In this document: one piece after another, positions 35,906-43,267 of the stretch
How positions within the stretch are numbered: the stretch's first letter is position 1
Layout: each line of letters starts with the position of its first letter
From: Gemmatimonadota bacterium
GTDB taxonomy: Bacteria > Gemmatimonadota > Gemmatimonadetes > Longimicrobiales > Gaopeijiaceae
Direction of reading: 5' to 3'
DNA: 57,495 nucleotides
Assembly: GCA_012267435.1 (NCBI GenBank)
Contig: JAAXGM010000016.1
Span: 1-57,495, forward strand
Notes under the pieces: generated by a model
Database searches by the model: none
Told to the model about the DNA's origin: nothing
The model's input: the letters and a program-made list of their open reading frames with translations, nothing else
Program-made: the position numbers and the translations under genes

Positions 35906-38275
35906 ATGTCGAAGATTGGCCGGGCAGTATACCTGGCGTTGGGTGCGGCGGTGGTGGCGTCTCCCGCGCTCGCGCAGGACCAGCAGCTTCAGAATCCGCC
36001 TGACGGTGGAGCCGCGGTCGTCGTGCTCGAGGCCGAGCCCCTCCTTCCCGACATGGGCATCAGCCTCGATGGCGTGTTGGACGAAGCCATGTGGAGCCGC
36101 GCCGTTCCCATCACCGACTTCACGCAGCAGGAGCCGGTCGAAGGCGGCGTCCCCTCCCGGAGGACCGAGGTGCGGGTTCTCTTCGACGAGGACAACATCT
36201 ACATCAGCGCGATCCTCTACGACGATCCCGAAGGCATTCTCGCCTACCAGATGCAGCGGGACGCGCCGCTGATGACCGACGACCGCTTCATGTGGATCCT
36301 CGACACCTTCAACGACGGACGCACCGGGTATTTCTTCGAGATCAACCCCAACGGCCTCATGGGCGACGGCCTCATCACCGGCAGCGGTGGTGGACGGGGC
36401 GGTGGCGGCGGTGGCGGCGGCTGGGGCGGCGGCGGCATTACCAAGGCATGGGACGGCATCTGGGAGGCGCGGACCTACCGCCGGCCCGATGGCTGGTCCG
36501 CCGAGATTCGCATCCCCTTCCGAACCCTCAATTTCGACCAGGACGCCGACCACTGGGGCATCAACTTCCAGCGCACCATCCGGCGCAACAACGAGGAAAT
36601 CCTTTGGCGCGGATGGCGGCGCACCGAGGGGCTCTTCAGGCCGATCTTCGCCGGGGACGTGGTGGGAATCCGCAAAGACGAGATCCAGCGCGGCTACGGG
36701 CTGGAACTGCGCGGTTCGGCCATCGGCAGTTGGCGCAATCAGCCGGGAACGGTCGAGCCCACGACCTTCCCCAGGGACATCAGCCTCGACATCGACTACA
36801 ACATCACGCCCAGCCTGCGCGCCTCGGCCTCCATCAACACCGACTTCGCCGAGGTCGAGAGCGACGAGCGCCGGGTCAACCTGACCCGTTTTCCCCAGCG
36901 CTTCCGCGAGCGGCGCGCCTTCTTCCTCGAGGGCTCCGGGGTCTTCAGCTTCGCTCCCCGCAGCAACCCGCAGCCGTTCTTCTCCCGGCGCATCGGCCTG
37001 AACGCGGGGCAGGAGATTCCCATCGAATACGGAACCCGCATGGCCGGCCAGGCGGGCAGGTACGAACTCGGGTTCTACCAGATCGGCACCGGGAACCACG
37101 ACTACACGGATTCCGAAGGGATCGTCCAGGACTTCACGCGCGAGCAGTTCTCCGTGGCCCGCGTCAAGCGGCGCATCTTCGAGCAGTCGACCATCGGAGC
37201 CATCTACACGCGGCGCGCAACATCGGCCGGAGTCCCTCTGCCAGGCGAAGCGGCGGCTTCGCCGGCCGACCGGCATACGGCAGGGGTGGACCTGGCTTTC
37301 AATACGCGCAACTTCCTGGGCAACAAGAACTTCTCGGTGGAGGCGTTCTACGTCTGGAACTCAAACCCGGACCCGACGGTAGCGCTGACCAACACGGATC
37401 TCTCCGCGCACGGCTTCCGCCTCACCTACCCGAACGACATCTGGTCGGCGCACATCTCCTACCGGCAGTTCGGCGACGACTACAGCCCGGCCGTGGGCTT
37501 CGTTCCCCGCAACGACTTCCGCCGGGTCGAGCCGCGCATTGGCTGGTCGCCGCGGCCGTCGTCCATCGACTGGATCCGCCAGTTGGACTTCTCGGTGCAG
37601 TTCCGGCATCTGGAGGAGCTGGGCACCGGAATCATCGAGGAGCGCGAGTGGGACCTCAACCTGATCGGCTTCGAATTCGAGAGCGGGGACGGCTTCGATA
37701 TCACCGCCAAGCGCGTCTACGAATTCCTGGACTTAGGATACGAGATCGTGGACGGGGTCGACATCCTGCCGGGCGAGTACACCAACTGGGAGTATTCCAT
37801 ACGCGGCAACACCGCCGGCCGGCGGCGGGTGTCCATCTGGGGAGGAATCACCACCGGCGGCTTCTGGGACGGATCCCGGACCCGCTACGGAGGGCGCATC
37901 TCGTTCCGTCCCAACCCGGGCATCAACATCTCGACAAACATCGAATACAACGACGCGCACCTGCCGACGGCCAACTTCACCACCAGTCTCTACGAGCTCG
38001 AGACCGAGTGGAACCCGAGCCCCTGGATAAGCCTCACCAATCAGCTCCAGTACGACAGCCGGAGCGAAATCGTCGGCCTGTTCGCGCGCCTGCGTTGGAT
38101 CGTCGAGCCAGGAAACGACATCTACCTGGTCTACACGCACAACTGGCGGGACTGCTCGATGTACGGAGCGGATTCCGGATGCAGTACGCTGGATTTCGAC
38201 CCGCGCGCGGATCCGAGGTTCATGACCCTGTCAAGGGGCGGAGCCCTGAAGCTGAACTACACATATCGACTGTGA
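35906..38275 (+). CDS. DUF5916 outer-membrane protein with CBM9-like N-terminal domain
   Basis: A 789-residue exported protein. MSKIGRAVYLALGAAVVASP is a signal peptide cleaved at ALAQ; upstream in-frame starts would bury it. About residues 45-240 are a CBM9/DOMON-like beta-sandwich (ISLDGVLDEAMWSRA, EVRVLFDEDNIYISAILYDD, AEIRIPFRTL). An uninterrupted Gly-rich run (about 153-172) is inserted in it. The rest is the DUF5916 region, predicted as a beta-barrel, with RERRAFFLEGSGVFSF and FFSRRIGL, ending ALKLNYTYRL as outer-membrane barrels do. The family is widespread in secretion-rich Gram-negatives; its role is unknown, perhaps surface carbohydrate binding. Confidence 0.85.
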   Translation: MSKIGRAVYLALGAAVVASPALAQDQQLQNPPDGGAAVVVLEAEPLLPDMGISLDGVLDEAMWSRAVPITDFTQQEPVEGGVPSRRTEVRVLFDEDNIYISAILYDDPEGILAYQMQRDAPLMTDDRFMWILDTFNDGRTGYFFEINPNGLMGDGLITGSGGGRGGGGGGGGWGGGGITKAWDGIWEARTYRRPDGWSAEIRIPFRTLNFDQDADHWGINFQRTIRRNNEEILWRGWRRTEGLFRPIFAGDVVGIRKDEIQRGYGLELRGSAIGSWRNQPGTVEPTTFPRDISLDIDYNITPSLRASASINTDFAEVESDERRVNLTRFPQRFRERRAFFLEGSGVFSFAPRSNPQPFFSRRIGLNAGQEIPIEYGTRMAGQAGRYELGFYQIGTGNHDYTDSEGIVQDFTREQFSVARVKRRIFEQSTIGAIYTRRATSAGVPLPGEAAASPADRHTAGVDLAFNTRNFLGNKNFSVEAFYVWNSNPDPTVALTNTDLSAHGFRLTYPNDIWSAHISYRQFGDDYSPAVGFVPRNDFRRVEPRIGWSPRPSSIDWIRQLDFSVQFRHLEELGTGIIEEREWDLNLIGFEFESGDGFDITAKRVYEFLDLGYEIVDGVDILPGEYTNWEYSIRGNTAGRRRVSIWGGITTGGFWDGSRTRYGGRISFRPNPGINISTNIEYNDAHLPTANFTTSLYELETEWNPSPWISLTNQLQYDSRSEIVGLFARLRWIVEPGNDIYLVYTHNWRDCSMYGADSGCSTLDFDPRADPRFMTLSRGGALKLNYTYRL

Positions 38276-38324
38276 TCGAGGGGCGCCCCCGGGCGCCCGC
38301 CCGCTTTTCCGCCGGAGGTTATGC

Positions 38325-40082
38325 ATGCGGTATTCCCGTCCCGTCCGTAACTTGGCCGCCTTCGTCTGCCTGACCCTCGCGACCGCCTGCGCGCCACAGG
38401 CGGTGATGGAGCAGGCAGCGATGGAACGCGGCGAGGTCCCCCTCCCGGTGACCGGGCGCTCGGTGGTGAACACCGAAATGGGGATCGTTGCGACCAACAA
38501 CCCGCTCGCGTCGTCGGTGGGCGTGCAGATCCTCGAGCAGGGCGGGAACGCCATCGACGCGGCCATAGCGGCCAACTCGGCGCTCGCGCTCATGGATCCC
38601 ACCTCCAACGGCATCGGCGGAGACCTGTTCGCCATCATCTACCTGGCCGAGACCGAGGAGATCTACGGGCTGAACGCCAGCGGCTGGTCGCCCGCGGCCC
38701 TCGACGCCCAGTACCTGAAGGAGCTGGGGCACGAGAGCATGCCGCGCCGCGGCATCCACTCGATCACCGTGCCGGGGGTGATCGCCGGCTGGGACGCCAT
38801 GCGCGAGCGCTTCGGCAACCTCGACTTCGGCACCATCCTGGCGCCCGCCATCTGGTACGCCGAAAACGGCTTCCCCATCCACGAGGTCACCGGGCGCATG
38901 TGGGCCGGGTCGGTCGACATGCACCAGCAGCACCCCAACAGCGCCCACACCTACCTAGTGGACGGCGAGCGGGCACCCAAGGTCGGCGAAGTGTTCAGGA
39001 ACCCCGACTTCGCGAACACCCTGCGGCGCATCGTCGCGGACGGCCGCGACGGCTACTACAAGGGCCCCACGGCCGAGGCCATCATCGCCATCTCCGACGA
39101 GTTCGACGGCACCATGACGCCGGAGGACCTGGCGGAATACGAGCCCGAGTGGACGGAGACCATCTCCACCACCTACCGCGGCTGGACGGTGCACGAGATG
39201 CCCCCCAACGGCCAGGGCATCGCCGCGCTCATGATGCTCGACCTGATGGAGAACTTCCCCCTCGGCGAGTACGGCTTCCACAGCCCCGAGGCTCTGCACG
39301 TCATGATCGAGTCCAAGAAGCTGGCCTACGCCGACATGATCACCTACGTCGGCGATCCGCGCTTCAGCAAGGTTCCGGTCGAAGGGATGCTCGACAAGGA
39401 GCGGGCCAGGGAGCGCGCCCGGCTCATCGACATGGACCAGGCGATGTGCTCGGTCGAGCCGTCACGCTTCGTGGGGCTCGACAACGAGGACGGCGGAGAC
39501 ACGATCTACCTGACCACGATCGACAAGGACGGGAACATCGTTTCCTACATCCAGAGCAACTACTCGGGTTTCGGCTCCGGGCTGGTTCCGCCCGGCACCG
39601 GCTTCATGCTCCACAACCGGGGCGCGCTGTTCACGCTGGACGAGAGCCACCCCAACGTGCTCGAGGGGCACAAGCGGCCACTCAACACCATCATTCCGGG
39701 TCTGATGGTGAACGACGAGGGCGGGGAGCGGATCGGCTTCGGCATCATGGGCGGCTTCAACCAGCCGCAGGCGCACGCGCAGTTCATCGCCAACATCGTC
39801 GATTACGGGATGAACATTCAGCAGGCGCACGAGGCGGGCCGCTTCACCAAGGGCAGCTTCGACGGTTGCGACGTGAACATGGAAGTGATGGTGCCCGAGT
39901 GGGTGCGCGCCGAGCTGACCGCGTTGGGCCACGAGATCAGCGTGCGACCTCCGCGCACCGGCGGCTTCGGCTACGGCCAGGCGGTCATGGGCGACGGCAC
40001 CGGCGTCCACTACGGCGCTTCGGAATCACGTCACGACGGGATGGCCATGCCTCAGCCCGCGCCGGTGTTCGCGAACCGGTAG
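38325..40082 (+). CDS. ggt: Gamma-glutamyltransferase
   Basis: Cleaves or transfers gamma-glutamyl groups from glutathione and related peptides, probably periplasmic. Of 585 residues, an N-terminal export signal ends near LATACAP, possibly a lipoprotein with an atypical lipobox. The large-subunit motifs are GGNAIDAAIAANSAL and DPTSNGIGGDLF. The autoprocessing site is T393 in GGDTIYLTTIDKDGN, where the family nucleophile Thr sits; TIY replaces the more usual TTH. SNYSGFGSGLVPPGTGF and the RPLNTIIPG region form the substrate site. It is 49 bp after the DUF5916 gene and ends in a terminator. Confidence 0.92.
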   Translation: MRYSRPVRNLAAFVCLTLATACAPQAVMEQAAMERGEVPLPVTGRSVVNTEMGIVATNNPLASSVGVQILEQGGNAIDAAIAANSALALMDPTSNGIGGDLFAIIYLAETEEIYGLNASGWSPAALDAQYLKELGHESMPRRGIHSITVPGVIAGWDAMRERFGNLDFGTILAPAIWYAENGFPIHEVTGRMWAGSVDMHQQHPNSAHTYLVDGERAPKVGEVFRNPDFANTLRRIVADGRDGYYKGPTAEAIIAISDEFDGTMTPEDLAEYEPEWTETISTTYRGWTVHEMPPNGQGIAALMMLDLMENFPLGEYGFHSPEALHVMIESKKLAYADMITYVGDPRFSKVPVEGMLDKERARERARLIDMDQAMCSVEPSRFVGLDNEDGGDTIYLTTIDKDGNIVSYIQSNYSGFGSGLVPPGTGFMLHNRGALFTLDESHPNVLEGHKRPLNTIIPGLMVNDEGGERIGFGIMGGFNQPQAHAQFIANIVDYGMNIQQAHEAGRFTKGSFDGCDVNMEVMVPEWVRAELTALGHEISVRPPRTGGFGYGQAVMGDGTGVHYGASESRHDGMAMPQPAPVFANR

Positions 40083-40100
40083 TCGACCACCCGGCAAGGA

Positions 40101-40142
40101 AAGGCCGGCTTCCCCGTTCCACCGGGGGAGCCGGCCTTTTCG
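40101..40142 (+). terminator. Rho-independent terminator after ggt
   Basis: AAGGCCGGCTTCCCC pairs with GGGGGAGCCGGCCTT across a short loop and is followed by a T-rich run (TTTTCGCTTT). It lies 19 bp after the ggt stop. Confidence 0.88.
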
Positions 40143-40166
40143 CTTTGCTGCCGCTTGTCGCGTCGG

Positions 40167-41783
40167 CTACCTGCTGCGGCTGCTGTTGTCGGTGCTCTCC
40201 AGGAAGCGGAGGGCTTCCTGGTACCCGGGGAAGGTATCCCGGCCCACCCATACCTCGCTGACAAGCGTCTCGTAGGCCTCGGTGGCGCGTTCGAAATCGC
40301 CGGTCTCGACGCTCGCGCGCGCCAGGCCTAGGAGCGAACGAGGCCGCTTCGGCATGCGCAGCAGCGAGGTCTCGAACATGCCGGCGGCGGCCTCGTGGTC
40401 CCCGAAGCCGGCCAGGATCTCGCCGTACAACTCGTGCACCGGCTTGATCGGGCTCGCCGAACCGCGCGGGGGCGCCATCGCCTCGACGGTCTCGACGGCC
40501 TGGTCCATGAGCTCGCGGGCGCCGGCCTCGTTGCCGCGGTCCGCTTCCAGCAGCGCCGCCACCTGATTGTGCATGATGCCGTTGTAGTTGCCGAAACGAC
40601 CTCCAGGCGCATCGGCGTTCTCGCTTAGCGCGGCTTCCGCGGCTTCCAGCGCCGTCCGGTCGCCGGTGCGGGCCGCGCTCAGCGCGGTGGCGAGCAGCTC
40701 GTGGCCGGTCGATTCGTCGGTGATGGGAAGAATCGCCCACTCCTCGGTGTCGACGATGTAGCGGGCCTTGAGGAGCGGCTCGGCGCCGCGCGGCCGGGCC
40801 TGCCCGGTCTCCTCCGAAGGGCCTCCTTCGCCGAACTCCAGGAAGGTCCCGGAAGCCAGTTTCTCGATGCGCCGGATCCAGAGGCGTGCCTTCTCATAGT
40901 CGCCAAGCTGCAGATCGCCGTACTGGCCCCAGTCGAGCGAGTGGGTGGCGTCGCCCATGGGCTCGCCGGGCTCCCACAGCTCGCGGGCGGCGTCGTAGGC
41001 CGACTGGTTGTGCCCGGAGACGTAATCCCACATGCCGTGCTGGATGAAGATGTGGGTCGGCATGTGGCGCGCGTGCGACACCGCGGGCGCGATCTCGGCG
41101 AAGCGATGCGCCGCCTCGAGCGCCAGCGGCGCGTGGATCGGATCGTCGAAGGAGTGAATGATGTAGTGGACCGCCCCGGGGTGGTACGCGTTGTCCTTGA
41201 ACAGCTTCAGCGCAATGGTGCCCGCCTTCACGTTCAGGCGCCCGCTCAGGTCGCGGGTCGCGGCCACGGCGCTCAACATGGACAGTGAGTAGAAGGCGGC
41301 CACCTCGGGGTCGTCCGGGTATTGCTCGTACAGCCGCTCCATGGCTTCCATGTAGCCAACCCGGCGATCGACGTGCTCGCCCTCGCCCCACAGAATCTCG
41401 ACCGCGTGGAGGAAGCCCTTCTCGCGGTCGGTGGGCGCCTTTGCCAGCCGTTCGGCGCGCGTCGGCGCCAGCCGCTCCAGGGCTTTGCGCGGCTCGGTGG
41501 CGTCCATCTGCGACGTCAGCGGATGGTTGTAGGCCAGCGACTCTCCCCAGTACGCCATGGCGAAGTCGGGGTCCAGCTCCTGAGCGGCGTGGAACTGCTC
41601 TCGAGCCTGGATCCAGCCGAAGCTGTGCAGGATCGCCACGCCACGCAGGAAGTGGTCCTGCGCCTCGCCGCTCGCCGACGTGGGGAAGTCGATGACCCCC
41701 ACGCTCTCGAACTGCGCGTGCGCCTGACCTGCCGCCATGGCGAGCATACAGACGGTCAACACTACGTTCCGTACCAGCTTCAT
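40167..41783 (-). CDS. Secreted TPR-repeat protein
   Basis: A 538-residue exported helical-repeat protein. MKLVRNVVLTVCMLAMAAG is a signal peptide cleaved at AHAQ. Helical pairs such as AREQFHAAQELDPDFAMAYWGESLAYNHP and FERATEAYETLV are TPR-like. The segment SFDDPIHAPLALEAAHRFAEIAPAVSHARHMPTHIFIQHGMWD is a conserved His-rich stretch of this family that could bind metal. A scaffold role is likely; partners are unknown. It converges on ggt and diverges from the SDR gene. Confidence 0.8.
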   Translation of the reverse strand: MKLVRNVVLTVCMLAMAAGQAHAQFESVGVIDFPTSASGEAQDHFLRGVAILHSFGWIQAREQFHAAQELDPDFAMAYWGESLAYNHPLTSQMDATEPRKALERLAPTRAERLAKAPTDREKGFLHAVEILWGEGEHVDRRVGYMEAMERLYEQYPDDPEVAAFYSLSMLSAVAATRDLSGRLNVKAGTIALKLFKDNAYHPGAVHYIIHSFDDPIHAPLALEAAHRFAEIAPAVSHARHMPTHIFIQHGMWDYVSGHNQSAYDAARELWEPGEPMGDATHSLDWGQYGDLQLGDYEKARLWIRRIEKLASGTFLEFGEGGPSEETGQARPRGAEPLLKARYIVDTEEWAILPITDESTGHELLATALSAARTGDRTALEAAEAALSENADAPGGRFGNYNGIMHNQVAALLEADRGNEAGARELMDQAVETVEAMAPPRGSASPIKPVHELYGEILAGFGDHEAAAGMFETSLLRMPKRPRSLLGLARASVETGDFERATEAYETLVSEVWVGRDTFPGYQEALRFLESTDNSSRSR

Positions 41784-41851
41784 CGGGTTCCTCCTCCTGT
41801 AATGGCTTTCCCGGGCCCATGACCGCCCTGCTACCCGGGGGCGTGATTCAG

Positions 41852-41857
41852 TATAAT
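41852..41857 (+). promoter_or_regulatory. TATAAT box upstream of the SDR gene
   Basis: A perfect TATAAT lies 44 bp before the GTG start, with a weak TGCTAC -35 17 bp upstream. AAGGAGG seven bases before the GTG is a strong ribosome-binding site. Confidence 0.5.
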
Positions 41858-41900
41858 GCGTTGGACTGGTGTTCACACGCAAAAAAAAGGAGGCTGCATC

Positions 41901-42653
41901 GTGTCGGCATCTCTAACCGGGAGCGTCGCCATCGTTACCGGAGCATCGAGCGGGATCGGCCGGGCCACCGCCGTCACGCTGGCCGACGCGGGAGCCGCGG
42001 TGGTGGTGGCGGCGCGGCGCGGCGACCGCCTGGACGAGGTGGTGGCGCGGATCCGCCGGGACGGGGGTCGCGCGCTGGCCGTGGCCACGGACGTGGCCGA
42101 CCGCGAGGCCGTGTTCGCGCTGGTGGAGCGCGCGGCGGCGGAGTTCGGACCGGCGGACATCCTGGTGAACAACGCCGGCATCATGCCCACCTCACCCGTC
42201 AGGGAAATCCACCTGGACGACTGGCTGCGCATGGTGGACGTGAACGTGAAGGGCGTGCTGCACTGCATCGCCGCCGCGCTTCCGGCCATGCTGGAGCGCC
42301 GCCGGGGTCACATCGTGAACGTGGGCTCGCTGGCGGGGCGGCGCCCCTTCCCGGGGGGCACCGTGTACGCGGCCACCAAGTTCGCCGTGCGCTGCATCTC
42401 GGCCGGGATGCAGCTGGAGCTCTCGGCCGCGCATGGCATCCGGATCACCGACATCCAGCCCGGAGTTGTCGCCACCGAGCTGGTGGAGCACATCCCCGAT
42501 CCGGAGACCCGGGAGGGGTTCGTTCAGCGCTGGCGGGACAAGAAGCCCATGGACCCGGAGGACGTGGCAGCGGCCATTCTCTACGCGGTCACGGCTCCCG
42601 CGCACGTCAACATCAACGAGATCCTGATGCGCCCGCGCGACCAGCCGACCTGA
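41901..42653 (+). CDS. Short-chain dehydrogenase/reductase
   Basis: A 250-residue cytoplasmic NAD(P)-dependent oxidoreductase. GTG 41901 follows AAGGAGG. TGASSGIG (13-20) is the cofactor loop; the AARRGDRL basic patch after the second strand suggests NADP. NNAG is at 90-93, and the catalytic residues are S143, Y156 and K160 (YAATK). The closest look-alikes are the YdfG/serine-3-dehydrogenase-like classical SDRs; the substrate is not predictable. It appears to be a single gene with its own promoter. Confidence 0.9.
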   Translation: MSASLTGSVAIVTGASSGIGRATAVTLADAGAAVVVAARRGDRLDEVVARIRRDGGRALAVATDVADREAVFALVERAAAEFGPADILVNNAGIMPTSPVREIHLDDWLRMVDVNVKGVLHCIAAALPAMLERRRGHIVNVGSLAGRRPFPGGTVYAATKFAVRCISAGMQLELSAAHGIRITDIQPGVVATELVEHIPDPETREGFVQRWRDKKPMDPEDVAAAILYAVTAPAHVNINEILMRPRDQPT

Positions 42654-42685
42654 CGGCGCCGCGGCGGGAGGACGCCGAACAGGCT

Positions 42686-42758
42686 CGGTTCCAGAAAGAG
42701 GGTCGGGCTACAGGAAGAGGCCCCGGTTACAGGAAGAGGGCCCGGCTAAAGCAGGAAG
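42686..42758. repeat. Tandem 19-bp repeat at the 3' end of the barrel gene
   Basis: Units at 42701-42719, 42720-42738 and 42739-42757 share the pattern GGCCCGGCTACAGGAAGAG with few changes, and a degenerate fourth copy precedes them. On the minus strand each copy repeats the last coding bases and stop of the barrel gene (reading about LFL-stop), so the end of the gene has been duplicated in tandem. Confidence 0.7.
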
Positions 42759-43267
42759 ATCGCGAACGAGAGCACGAACTGGTTGTCAACGTCCTCCACG
42801 ATCTCGTAGCGAACCTCAATGCTCGTGTTGTCGGAGTCCAGGCCCGCGAGCGCGTTGAAACCCCGCGCCCGGGTCGCATCCTCGAACGGGTTCGCCTTGA
42901 TGCTCTGCAGGTGCCAGCCGCCGCCGACGTAGCGAAAGAAGGGGATGGGGAGCAATGGGAGCGAAACAAGGGCGTTGACGTTCGCCTCCCAATAGCGGCA
43001 CTGGTTGCAGTTCGGGAAGAAGTAGTCGCCCGACGCCGCCAGCCGCACCGGAAACGCCGGAATCCCGAACTCCGCCCTTGGCCCCACGCCAACGGTACCG
43101 CCCAGAACATCATCGGCGTAGGAGATCTGCCCGCCCAGGCGCAGCTGGGCGGACGCCGGGGCTGGCGTGGAACTCGCCGCCACGACCCCGGCGAAGGTCA
43201 GGGCCGCGGCGACGGCGGTCAACCGGGCGCGCCCGGCCATGCCGTGATCCGCGGACACCGCCATCAT
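42746..43267 (-). CDS. Small outer-membrane beta-barrel-like protein
   Basis: A 173-residue exported protein. The start overlaps the M14 peptidase stop (ATGA) if ATG 43267 is used; the ATG at 43240 would give a tighter signal peptide (MAGRARLTAVAAALTFAGVV, cleaved at ASAQ). The mature part consists of alternating strands (LRLGGQISYADDVLGGTVGVGPRAEFGI, FFRYVGGGWHLQS, SIEVRYEIVEDVDNQFVLSFAIFLL) with an aromatic or hydrophobic end, as in small 8-stranded barrels. A CNQC pair may form a disulfide loop. The family is unassigned. Confidence 0.7.
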   Translation of the reverse strand: MMAVSADHGMAGRARLTAVAAALTFAGVVAASSTPAPASAQLRLGGQISYADDVLGGTVGVGPRAEFGIPAFPVRLAASGDYFFPNCNQCRYWEANVNALVSLPLLPIPFFRYVGGGWHLQSIKANPFEDATRARGFNALAGLDSDNTSIEVRYEIVEDVDNQFVLSFAIFLL

